Part shown: positions 25,905-33,279 of the stretch, piece by piece | Position numbering within the stretch: the first letter of the stretch is position 1 | Layout of the letters: the number at the start of each line of letters is the position of its first letter | From: Chlorobium chlorochromatii | GTDB taxonomy: Bacteria; Bacteroidota; Chlorobiia; Chlorobiales; Chlorobiaceae | Reading direction: 5' to 3' | Assembly (NCBI GenBank): GCA_020721255.1 | Contig: DYND01000017.1 | Coordinates: 1 to 33,279 of the forward strand | Length of the DNA stretch: 33,279 nucleotides | Notes under the pieces: model-generated | What the model saw: only the letters and a program-made list of their open reading frames with translations | Told to the model about the DNA's origin: nothing | The model's database searches: none | Made by a program: the position numbers and the translations under genes

Positions 25905-26813
25905 TTAGAGCCGTGCCTGAACATCCACTGCAGTATCAACACCACTGGTGGTAACACTTTTATCAATTCGTTTTATAAGTCCCTGTAATACTTTTTGCGG
26001 TCCAACTTCAACGCACTCATTCATACCACTTTTGACCATTGCCTCAATGGATTGTGTCCAGAGCACGGAGCTGGTCAATTGTAAAATAAGGTTCTCGCGA
26101 ATTTCAGCAGCATCGGTGATTGGGCGTGCCACTGCGTTCATACAAACAGGAATCTCTGCGTTGTTGATTGTTATATCGGCGAGTGCTGCCGCTAACTCTT
26201 GCTCAGCGGGTTTCATCAATGGAGAGTGGAAAGCGCCTGATACAACCAGTTCTTTTGCCATACGGGCGCCTTTAGAGGGCGCGAGGGCTACAGCTTTTTT
26301 TACTGCAGCACTATTACCTGAAAGAACAATTTGCCCTGGAGAGTTGAAGTTTGCCGCTTGTACTATACCATCTGTTCCAGCCTCTTCAAGCAGTGCGTCA
26401 AGTGCACTATCAGGCATACCGATAATTGCGGCCATTGTGCCTGGATTTTGTTGCCCGGCATTCTGCATCAGGGAGCCTCGTTTTGCCACAATGCGTACGG
26501 CATCGTCAAAACTGATAGCGCCGGCAAAGCAGAGTGCGGTGTATTCGCCGAGGCTGTGACCGGCACTCATGGCAACATCGGTGCGTCCGAGCAGGGATGC
26601 AATGGCAATGCTATGCAGAAAAATAGCTGGTTGTGTATAGTTTGTCTGGCGCAACTGTTCTTCGCTTCCAGAAAACATAATATCGGTAATAGAGTAACCG
26701 AGGATTTCGTTGGCTCTCTCCATCATGGTGCGGGCTGCGGGGAAATTTTCATAAATATCCTTGCCCATACCGCAGTACTGGGAGCCTTGTCCCGGAAATA
26801 CAAAAGCTTTCAT
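25905..26813 (-). CDS. fabD: Malonyl-CoA:ACP transacylase
   Basis: A 302-residue enzyme that moves malonyl from CoA to ACP. The N-terminal [15 protein letters not shown] is canonical. The nucleophile Ser87 lies in [13 protein letters not shown], and the catalytic His in [11 protein letters not shown] start it at the ATG at 26813 because family members begin [10 protein letters not shown]. An ATG at 26831 would overlap the fabH end by ten bases and is an alternative. Neither has a strong ribosome site, so translation may depend on fabH. Confidence 0.95.
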   Translation of the reverse strand: MKAFVFPGQGSQYCGMGKDIYENFPAARTMMERANEILGYSITDIMFSGSEEQLRQTNYTQPAIFLHSIAIASLLGRTDVAMSAGHSLGEYTALCFAGAISFDDAVRIVAKRGSLMQNAGQQNPGTMAAIIGMPDSALDALLEEAGTDGIVQAANFNSPGQIVLSGNSAAVKKAVALAPSKGARMAKELVVSGAFHSPLMKPAEQELAAALADITINNAEIPVCMNAVARPITDAAEIRENLILQLTSSVLWTQSIEAMVKSGMNECVEVGPQKVLQGLIKRIDKSVTTSGVDTAVDVQARL

Positions 26814-26821
26814 GAAAGGTG

Positions 26822-27811
26822 TTATTGCCATTTAATGTAGATACCGCCCCATGTATAGCCAGCGCCAAAGCTGACTAAAACAAGATTTGTGCCACTATGC
26901 AGTTTCTTTTGCTCGTCAAGTTCAGCAAGACAGATTGGAATGGTGCCTGCTGTTGTGTTGCCATAACGGGCGACATTTGAGAAAACCTTACTTGGATCAA
27001 TGCCCATACGTTCGCCGGTGGCATCAATAATTCTCTGATTTGCCTGATGCGGGACGAGATAGCCGATATCTTCGGAATTCAGATTATTGCGACTCATAAT
27101 TTCAGTGGCAACATTGGCCATTGCTGTGACTGCTGCCTTAAAGACTTGCCGACCATCCTGAAAAATGTAGTGCATCTTTTTATCAATGGTCGCATGTGTA
27201 GAGGGATGCAGGCTGCCGCCACCAGTCATTAACAGACGCTCTTTGCCATTTGTGCCATCAGCATAGAGCCGTGCATCGAGAATACCAAAACTCTCATCTT
27301 TTGCCGGTTCAAGAAGAACACCACCGGCTCCATCACCAAAAAGAATGGCTGTTGAGCGATCGGTATAATCAATAATTGATGACATTTTATCGCCGCCAAG
27401 TACCATCACTTTTTTGTGTGCACCACTTTCGATAAAGCGGGCAGCGGTATTGAGGGCATACAGAAACCCTGAACATGCTGCGTTAAGATCAAACGCCCAC
27501 GCATTTGTTGCTCCTATAATGCTTTGTACGAAACATGCCGTTGATGGAAAAAGCATATCGGGGGTCATGGTGGCAACAATAATCAAATCGATATCGGTTG
27601 CTGCGATCTGCCTTTTTTCGAGAAGCTGACGGGCAACTTCGCCGCACATGTACGCCGTTGCTTTGGTTGGATCTTTGAGGATTCTGCGCTCGCCAATACC
27701 TGTTCGTGAACGAATCCATTCATCGTTCGTTTCAAGCATAAGCTCAAGGTCGTGATTGCTCAGAATATCAGCAGGTAAAAAATTGGCTGTTGCCGTAATT
27801 GCAGCTTTCAT
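26822..27811 (-). CDS. fabH: 3-oxoacyl-ACP synthase III
   Basis: A 329-residue enzyme that starts fatty-acid synthesis by joining acetyl-CoA to malonyl-ACP. The triad is present: Cys113 in [13 protein letters not shown], His in [10 protein letters not shown], and Asn in [11 protein letters not shown]. The ATG at 27811 gives the usual MKAAITA start. The frame stays open upstream into plsX, but that extension looks unlike FabH. It follows plsX by 22 bases. Confidence 0.97.
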   Translation of the reverse strand: MKAAITATANFLPADILSNHDLELMLETNDEWIRSRTGIGERRILKDPTKATAYMCGEVARQLLEKRQIAATDIDLIIVATMTPDMLFPSTACFVQSIIGATNAWAFDLNAACSGFLYALNTAARFIESGAHKKVMVLGGDKMSSIIDYTDRSTAILFGDGAGGVLLEPAKDESFGILDARLYADGTNGKERLLMTGGGSLHPSTHATIDKKMHYIFQDGRQVFKAAVTAMANVATEIMSRNNLNSEDIGYLVPHQANQRIIDATGERMGIDPSKVFSNVARYGNTTAGTIPICLAELDEQKKLHSGTNLVLVSFGAGYTWGGIYIKWQ

Positions 27812-27833
27812 GCGTTGTATGCAGTTTTTCTTT

Positions 27834-28859
27834 CTATTGTTCCGACAAAACTTCCGCGATATGCTGATTGACTCTCTTTTCAATCATGTGCTCAGCCATA
27901 TAAATCATATTCTTGATGGCTCTTGACGATGAACGCCCGTGGCCTACAATGGAAATGCCATCGACGCCTAAAAATGGAACACCCCCAAATCTTTCAACAT
28001 CAAACGGCTCAAACATCGACTTGAACATGCCTGTTGTCAAGGTTGCAACATCGTTGCTCATTTGACCGGAGCTGACCATTTTTTCAAGTGACTGTTTGAA
28101 CAGTGTTCCCAGAAATCCAGGAATACTTTCACCAAATTTCAGGATTGTGTTACCCACAAGACCATCGCATACAACAATTGATGCGTTGCCTTTCAAGATG
28201 TCATGCCCTTCAATATTACCGATAAACGTGATTTTTCCCTGTTTGTCGGCTTCTTTGAGAAGAGCGTAAGTCTGTTTTAATATTTCAGTGCCTTTACCTT
28301 CTTCTTCACCAATATTAAGAAGGCCTGTCACTGGTTTGTCAATTCCGGCACCATAACGTTGATAAATGGTGAGCATTTCAGCAAACTGTACAAGATGCTC
28401 AGGTTTGCAATCAACATTAGCACCAACATCGACAATATTCGTCAATCCCTCACCAAGGCGAGGGAAGTACGCATAAATTGTTGGGCGAAGAACTCCGGGC
28501 AGACGACCAAGCACAAACAGCGATGCTGCCATCTGTGCGCCGGTATTGCCGGCACTGACATAAGCATCAGCCTGTTTTGTTTTACAAAGCTGCAAGCCTT
28601 TGACAAGTGAGGAGTCCTGCTTTGTTTTGACTGCGGTTGCAGGAGTGTCATCCATGGTCACAACTTCGGATGCATGGATAAACGTCAGGTTCAGTTCATT
28701 GCAGTTTTGAGCTGCAAGAAGAGGCTCTACTTTATCGGACTGACCGATCAGAATAATATTAAATCGGTTATTACTCTCCTGCAAAGCTTGAACAGCTCCT
28801 TCGATGACACAGGCAGGAGCATGGTCACCGCCCATGGCGTCAACAACAATGGTCAACAT
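27834..28859 (-). CDS. plsX: Phosphate acyltransferase PlsX
   Basis: A 341-residue peripheral membrane enzyme that makes acyl-phosphate from acyl-ACP, the first step towards phosphatidic acid with PlsY. Landmarks are [11 protein letters not shown] at 5-15, the [12 protein letters not shown] block, [24 protein letters not shown], and [13 protein letters not shown]. Length is standard. It lies between rpmF and fabH, the common phospholipid/fatty-acid arrangement. Confidence 0.97.
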   Translation of the reverse strand: MLTIVVDAMGGDHAPACVIEGAVQALQESNNRFNIILIGQSDKVEPLLAAQNCNELNLTFIHASEVVTMDDTPATAVKTKQDSSLVKGLQLCKTKQADAYVSAGNTGAQMAASLFVLGRLPGVLRPTIYAYFPRLGEGLTNIVDVGANVDCKPEHLVQFAEMLTIYQRYGAGIDKPVTGLLNIGEEEGKGTEILKQTYALLKEADKQGKITFIGNIEGHDILKGNASIVVCDGLVGNTILKFGESIPGFLGTLFKQSLEKMVSSGQMSNDVATLTTGMFKSMFEPFDVERFGGVPFLGVDGISIVGHGRSSSRAIKNMIYMAEHMIEKRVNQHIAEVLSEQ

Positions 28860-28891
28860 GATGGAGTTCTTATCTTTCGTTAATGAGTTTC

Positions 28892-29083
28892 TTAACTCTT
28901 TGCTAATTTAGGTACAACATTTCTTCCTTTATAGTGACCGCAATGGCGGCAGGCACGATGAGGAAGCGTTGGCTCGCCACAGTTAGGGCAATTAACGGTC
29001 ATTGCCGGTTTTGTGCGGGCATTGAATTGGGCGCGTCTTTTATCCCTGCGGGATTTAGACATTTTACAGGTAGGGTTTGCCAT
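28892..29083 (-). CDS. rpmF: 50S ribosomal protein L32 (zinc-binding form)
   Basis: A 63-residue basic protein starting [20 protein letters not shown]. It has four zinc-ligand cysteines in two CxxC pairs (Cys32/35 and Cys45/48). It is downstream of the DUF177 gene by 28 bases and upstream of plsX by 32, the widely conserved yceD-rpmF-plsX order. Confidence 0.98.
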   Translation of the reverse strand: MANPTCKMSKSRRDKRRAQFNARTKPAMTVNCPNCGEPTLPHRACRHCGHYKGRNVVPKLAKS

Positions 29084-29111
29084 GGAACGACTCTTTTAAT
29101 TATATGGTCAG

Positions 29112-29654
29112 TTAAACAATATCTCTTTTTAATGCTTCAAGCGACTCCTGCCAAGCGCTTTTTCCTTCAGCAGTGTGCTTACTATCTTCTCTATTTTCCT
29201 GGACTTCTGTGGTTGAATACAGTTTGCATTCAGGATTATCTATACAGGTTACTTTCATTGGCAATGATAACATCAACATATCACCAGCATCCTCAGTAAG
29301 GTCAATATATTCGGCGTTTTTTGCTATGTATCGGTACTCTTCCCCTCTATCATGCTCTCCATCAAAAGGAGGCGTAAAGGTATAGATAATATTGAGATTG
29401 TTCGTCAATACTTGTGGAACCGGAGCGAGGCATCGATCACACGTCAACAACGCTGACGCGGATGTTTTGATTGTCAGGGCTATCTCATCCGAACCTTTTT
29501 GCACAGCAACCAGAACATCTATACCATCTGAAAAACCAGATTCAGCGAGTTGCCTTCCTTCAAAATTAGAGGCCAGGCACTTAAAATGGAATTCATTGAC
29601 TCCTTCCGCCAGAGTGCTGATACGAATCTCTACAGGAGACTTGCTTTTAGGCAT
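29112..29654 (-). CDS. yceD: DUF177/YceD family protein
   Basis: A 180-residue protein of the DUF177 (YceD) family, linked to 23S rRNA accumulation and nearly always next to rpmF. The family core is visible: LLTCDRCLAPVPQVLTNNLN with its CxxC pair, and then EYIDLTEDAGDMLMLSLPMK. Two further cysteines follow (TCIDNPEC), and the C-terminus W.ESLEALKRDI fits. It is first in the long fab operon. The promoter is expected in the AT-rich DNA at 29655-29818, but I cannot single one out. Confidence 0.88.
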   Translation of the reverse strand: MPKSKSPVEIRISTLAEGVNEFHFKCLASNFEGRQLAESGFSDGIDVLVAVQKGSDEIALTIKTSASALLTCDRCLAPVPQVLTNNLNIIYTFTPPFDGEHDRGEEYRYIAKNAEYIDLTEDAGDMLMLSLPMKVTCIDNPECKLYSTTEVQENREDSKHTAEGKSAWQESLEALKRDIV

Positions 29655-29818
29655 AGATTTCCTTTTTTCAATAAAAGAGCATTAATGTACAAAAATTATT
29701 ATGGAAAATGAAAAGATGGCGCAATGCTCTCATTCGCTGTTTATTCTGATGAAGAGGCTAAAAAAAGAATTTTCTCTTTTGTAATTTCAAAATGAAAATT
29801 ATATTTGCGCACAAACAT

Positions 29819-29890
29819 TCCGCGGTAGCTCAATGGTAGAGCATGCGACTGTTAATCGCAGGGTTGCAGGTTCGAGTCCTGCCCGCGGAG
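29819..29890 (+). tRNA. tRNA-Asn (anticodon GTT)
   Basis: A 72-base cloverleaf. The acceptor TCCGCGG pairs with CCGCGGA, the D-stem is GCTC/GAGC, the anticodon stem TGCGA/TCGCA carries loop CTGTTAA (anticodon GTT), and the T-stem GCAGG/CCTGC has loop TTCGAGT. The discriminator base is G. CCA is not encoded; CAT follows the discriminator. Confidence 0.97.
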
Positions 29891-29893
29891 CAT

Positions 29894-29934
29894 AAAAAAG
29901 GCAGTACACTTGTTAAAAGGGTACTGCCTTTTTT
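29894..29934 (+). terminator. Rho-independent terminator after tRNA-Asn
   Basis: AAAAAAGGCAGTAC (29894-29907) pairs perfectly with GTACTGCCTTTTTT (29921-29934) across a 13-base loop and is followed by a further T-rich run. It lies four bases after the tRNA. Confidence 0.92.
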
Positions 29935-30306
29935 ATTTTTTTTCGTTTTTCTGTTATTTTTTTCACGAATGTTCGTGATGTTTGCAGCAAAGAAAGTTTG
30001 CTGAGCCGGGGCTTGGTGTTCCCTGATACAGGTTTTTTTTGTTAAGAATTAAGTCTGTTTTTTCTTTAAGTTGTTTTTTAATAGCAAAATATGTTTTTTT
30101 GTGCGGCGTTTTTTTTGATTAAAAAGCTCAACACGTTTTGAAAAGAGACTTCTAATTTTATTAGATTGTATAGTTATATCGGTCTGTTTCCGAGTATGGG
30201 TTTTTACTGTATTTTTTTTGTTATGGAAGAGATTGCTTTATCTCTTTGTGCGTTATGAATGAAATTGCTCTTCTCACTGTAATGCGAAACTTTTAAGGGG
30301 TGCCTT
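29935..30306. other. Long AT-rich leader with dyads ahead of the giant gene
   Basis: There is no gene in these 372 bases, which have many T-runs. Three dyads are visible: TCACGAA/TTCGTGA with a 2-base centre (29963-29978), CAGCAAA/TTTGCTG with a GAAAG loop (29985-30003), and TCTAAT/ATTAGA with a TTT centre (30151-30165). The first is operator-like; the second could form an RNA hairpin. AAGGGG at 30294-30299 is the likely ribosome site for the ATG at 30307. No clear sigma-70 promoter was chosen. Confidence 0.5.
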
Positions 30307-33279
30307 ATGAATATCGAATATGTTATTATGACTAATGGAGTGGGTTCAGCCGAAACTGCTCAGTTGAACAGTGTATCATCAAGAGAGAATATTGAGGGCG
30401 GTCGTCAGCTTGTGCTTGCTGATTTTGGTATAGCGGATGCTGATGTACTGCTTGCGAGTCTTTCACCGGATACTGATGTCTGGCGTGTTGATGCTGATAC
30501 CGATTTTGCCTCTATGCTTCGTGCTGCGCTATTGCGTGGGTATGAGCGGCTTCATTTTCTGGCGCATGGTCAACCCGGCGCGGTTATGTTTGGTGGTAAG
30601 CTGCGCGATGTTGATGATTTTATAGCGAATTCAGTGGGTGATAAGGCTCCATCTCTCCATTTCTGGTCGTGCAGGACTGGTGCTGGTGCAGCAGGTAATG
30701 CGTTTGTTCAGCGTGTTTCAGCGGCATTTGGTTCAGTTGTGACTGCTTTTAGTGGTTTGGTTGGTGCTGCCGATAAAGGTGGCTGTTGGTTGCCTGATGT
30801 GTTGTCGAGCAATTTCGGTCGCGATGTTTCGGCTCCGTTCATGAACAGGTTGGCTTATGCTCATACGCTTGCAGTTGCAGATGCTTCTGCATTGAAACTT
30901 ACATCGATCCGTACTGAAACTGGTGTTGAAGTGCAGATTTGGTTAACAGCGGGAACTGTTATTGATAGTGCTGATTTGGTGTTGAGTTATGATACGACAA
31001 AAGGAACTTATGTTGGAGCTGTTGGAAACTCATCGCTTGATTGGACTTGGTTCGATAACGAAGTGGCTGCTGATCAGGTAAGTTTCGGTGGCTATAGTGG
31101 GACGGCCTTTCCGTTCAGCAGCTCTTCAGATGTCTGGCTGGGCAGAGTTAGTTTTGCGCTACCTGCTGAAGTGACTTCATTTATGGTTTCATTGCATAGT
31201 GATACAGGGCTTTCGCTTTCGGGCGAGGAGCCAGGTTCTTCCACTCCAGTAGAGCTTGGTACGTTACCTGTTCTTGATGCGTTGCCGTTGTCTCATGCGC
31301 TGCCTCTATGGGATGAATTAGCTCCTCCTCCTGGTATTATGGAGTATGCTCAAGGCGCTACGATTTCTCTTGATATTCCTTTTCATGCGACGGATGCAGA
31401 TTCCGCTACTCTTACCTATAGCGCTGTTCCCGGTACGATGATTGACGGTGTTTTTGTGCCAATTTCAGGTGAGCTGCCTATTGAACTGGTTTTAGGCGCT
31501 AATGGTCATTTAACTGGCAGTATTACTGTGCCTGAACAAGCTGATCCGGGTAGCTATGTATTGCGTTTGCTGGCGGACGACGATACGACGGATAATTATC
31601 TTGGTACTGCTTATGATATGGGCGTTACTATTACGCCCAATAACTGTATTACCATTAATACGACTGGGACTGTTAATGGTACGCCACAGCCATGGGAGAG
31701 CTATTATAAGTTTACAGGCGAGACGGGTGGCGTTGCCGCAATTGGAGATGCTGGATTTTCACTGACTCTTGTTCGTTGCTCTGAAAGTGATGGACTTACT
31801 TTTATAGCTGATTGGACGTGGTATGACGAGGAGGGGAATTGGAAATCAATGGATACGGGTAATCTCACGTTTATTGATACCAATAGTTCTACTGCAGGGC
31901 CTGAGATGTGGAGCGCTGTAAGTGATAATATTGAAACCGGTTCGTTGATTGCTGATAGCGATGATGTGGATTCTCTGCCGGATGGTTTTGTGTTCTATGA
32001 TGATATGGATAATGTCGTTAACGTTACGTTGAATTGGCAGACAAGGGATGAGGTTACGGACGCTATTGCTACGTTTAGCACAACAGTTAAGAACGAAGAT
32101 AATGAAGATATTACGTTTAGCGGTTCCTTGATTGATAGTGATGAAAATGATGAGCCTGATCGTATTGCAGGAAATTGGGGAGATGAACAATTTAATGATT
32201 CATTTCTCTTTGCTGATACGAATGGAGATAGCCAGCCCGACACGTGGACGGTAACAGGCACAGAAACGCGCTCAGGTCGTGTGCAGGTGGATGCGAATGG
32301 TAATCCTGCGGGTTTGTATATGACGTGGAACGATAATCCAAACCCAACTCCCACCGAAGAGACGCTGACGTACAATGCACTGACCTTTAACCTTGGTATT
32401 ACTGCGCCTCAGCTTGCAAGTACAGGTTATATTACTGTAAAAGCAGCGAATCCTTTTGGAGGTATGAGCGTTGCGAATATTTCTGTTTCAGCGCTTACTA
32501 TCAATGGTTCTTATATTATTGCGTCGCTTACGGGCACGGATGCTCTCAGTGGAGACTCATATTATTTAAATTACAACGTTGCTACAGGTTCAAGTTTCTT
32601 TGTACAAGTACCTGCAGGGGTTGTTGTTGGGCAGACAGAGGATTTCTTTAAAGCATGGCAGGTTGGCGATGAGCAAGAGAGCAGTTATGCACTCTCGCCA
32701 ATGACGGTTGTACATAATGATGCTGGTACCAATGATGGTGATTGGGTGTTGGGAACTTCCGGCAATGACACGATTGCTGCCGGTGATGGTAACGATGTTC
32801 TGGATTGGCCGGTCGGCAATGATGTGGTTGATGCTGGTGATGGTTACGATCACCAATATTTACCTGTACCAGGAATGTACCCTCATTTGATGCCTCAGCT
32901 TGATGAGAGTGGGGTGTTGCATCTTGTAAAATATAATTACGACGATCCGGTCAATAGTGGCAGCACGACGGATGTTTATCGCATCAGTCGTCTTGCGCCA
33001 AGTGAGTATCGCATAGATAGTATGGATAGCACCGGCTTAAACGTTGTGCAAACGTTGTACCTTTCTAATGCTGAAGCACTGTCGGCAGGTTATCATCCAA
33101 CCTACCTTGCGGTGCAGTATAACACCGAGAGTGGTTATGTTTCTGGTACTGCATGGGATGATACCATTACTTTTGATACAGCATCGGTGATTTCCTATGA
33201 TTATGTATGGGGCGATACTGGATACGATGAGTTAGTCATGACGCTTGCGCCGTTGTACAGCGGTCTGGAAATTGTGAAC
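30307..33279 (+). CDS. Giant DUF4347/RTX-type calcium-binding protein, N-terminal 991 codons (runs off right edge)
   Basis: The frame is open from ATG 30307 to the window end without a stop. Residues 30-165 form a DUF4347 domain: LHFLAHGQPGAVMFGGKL with His87 and HFWSCRTGAG with Cys122. About 195-310 is an all-beta, possibly cohesin-like region (VEVQIWLTAGTVIDSADLVL, then SYDTTKGTYVGAV). About 345-445 looks like an Ig/cadherin-type domain (PFHATDADSATLTYSAVPGT). Three Asp-rich calcium loops follow: DSDDVDSLPDGF (550), DSDENDEPDRI (610) and DTNGDSQPDTW (637). RTX-type repeats are at 816-848 (GTSGNDTIAAGDGNDVLD, GNDVVDAGDGYD). There is no N-terminal signal, which fits type I secretion by a C-terminal signal beyond the edge. 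It is probably a surface adhesin or secreted effector; substrate and function are unknown. Confidence 0.85.
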   Translation, partial: MNIEYVIMTNGVGSAETAQLNSVSSRENIEGGRQLVLADFGIADADVLLASLSPDTDVWRVDADTDFASMLRAALLRGYERLHFLAHGQPGAVMFGGKLRDVDDFIANSVGDKAPSLHFWSCRTGAGAAGNAFVQRVSAAFGSVVTAFSGLVGAADKGGCWLPDVLSSNFGRDVSAPFMNRLAYAHTLAVADASALKLTSIRTETGVEVQIWLTAGTVIDSADLVLSYDTTKGTYVGAVGNSSLDWTWFDNEVAADQVSFGGYSGTAFPFSSSSDVWLGRVSFALPAEVTSFMVSLHSDTGLSLSGEEPGSSTPVELGTLPVLDALPLSHALPLWDELAPPPGIMEYAQGATISLDIPFHATDADSATLTYSAVPGTMIDGVFVPISGELPIELVLGANGHLTGSITVPEQADPGSYVLRLLADDDTTDNYLGTAYDMGVTITPNNCITINTTGTVNGTPQPWESYYKFTGETGGVAAIGDAGFSLTLVRCSESDGLTFIADWTWYDEEGNWKSMDTGNLTFIDTNSSTAGPEMWSAVSDNIETGSLIADSDDVDSLPDGFVFYDDMDNVVNVTLNWQTRDEVTDAIATFSTTVKNEDNEDITFSGSLIDSDENDEPDRIAGNWGDEQFNDSFLFADTNGDSQPDTWTVTGTETRSGRVQVDANGNPAGLYMTWNDNPNPTPTEETLTYNALTFNLGITAPQLASTGYITVKAANPFGGMSVANISVSALTINGSYIIASLTGTDALSGDSYYLNYNVATGSSFFVQVPAGVVVGQTEDFFKAWQVGDEQESSYALSPMTVVHNDAGTNDGDWVLGTSGNDTIAAGDGNDVLDWPVGNDVVDAGDGYDHQYLPVPGMYPHLMPQLDESGVLHLVKYNYDDPVNSGSTTDVYRISRLAPSEYRIDSMDSTGLNVVQTLYLSNAEALSAGYHPTYLAVQYNTESGYVSGTAWDDTITFDTASVISYDYVWGDTGYDELVMTLAPLYSGLEIVN

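Noticed and set aside
31846..32375. Minus-strand open frames within the giant gene
   Set aside because: The plus-strand frame carries clear domain motifs and continues open to the window end, so these are antisense shadows.
1..33279. CRISPR arrays, rRNA genes, complete insertion sequences
   Set aside because: No regularly spaced direct repeats, rRNA motifs or transposase-like frames were seen.

Overview
The window comes from a green sulfur bacterium (Chlorobiaceae). The grounds are a chlorophyllide a reductase gene (bchZ), a soxJ-soxX-soxY-soxZ-soxA-soxK-soxB-soxW thiosulfate oxidation cluster in the order typical of this group (soxK and a FAD subunit beside soxX, no soxCD, single-haem SoxA), an aminomutase (C5-pathway) tetrapyrrole gene and moderate G+C. 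The species is not identified; a Chlorobium/Pelodictyon-like strain is an inference.

Layout. 1-466: left edge with the first 47 codons of a SPPY-type DNA methyltransferase (minus strand), overlapping the C-terminal remnant of a RelE/ParE toxin. 467-5915: housekeeping genes (ruvX, small membrane protein, DUF190 protein, hemL, recO, FmdB-like zinc ribbon, OstA/LptA-like protein, mscL). 6207-12561: eight-gene sox cluster on the plus strand. 12600-13333: a gene graveyard holding C-terminal scraps of a CAP/SCP protein and of a DNA methyltransferase of the same family as the left-edge gene, plus a broken toxin-antitoxin pair cut at the end of pheS. 13334-17637: thrS-infC-rpmI-rplT-pheS translation operon (minus). 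17827-19233: bchZ. 19280-22470: gcvPB coupled by a 4-base overlap to a secreted family 3 glycoside hydrolase. 22590-22645: a REP-like double palindrome. 22668-29654: fatty-acid operon yceD-rpmF-plsX-fabH-fabD-fabG-acpP-fabF-rnc (minus). 29819-29890: tRNA-Asn with a strong terminator. 30307 to the right edge: the first 991 codons, with no stop, of a very large DUF4347/RTX-type protein.

How they work together. The sox genes encode the periplasmic machinery that loads thiosulfate onto SoxYZ (SoxAXK), hydrolyses the sulfate end (SoxB) and keeps SoxY reduced (SoxW); electrons feed anoxygenic photosynthesis, to which bchZ and hemL contribute pigments. The fab and translation operons are standard growth genes. 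The accessory material is in three places: the left edge, the graveyard beside pheS, and the large calcium-binding surface or secreted protein at the right edge, which is the least explained gene here.
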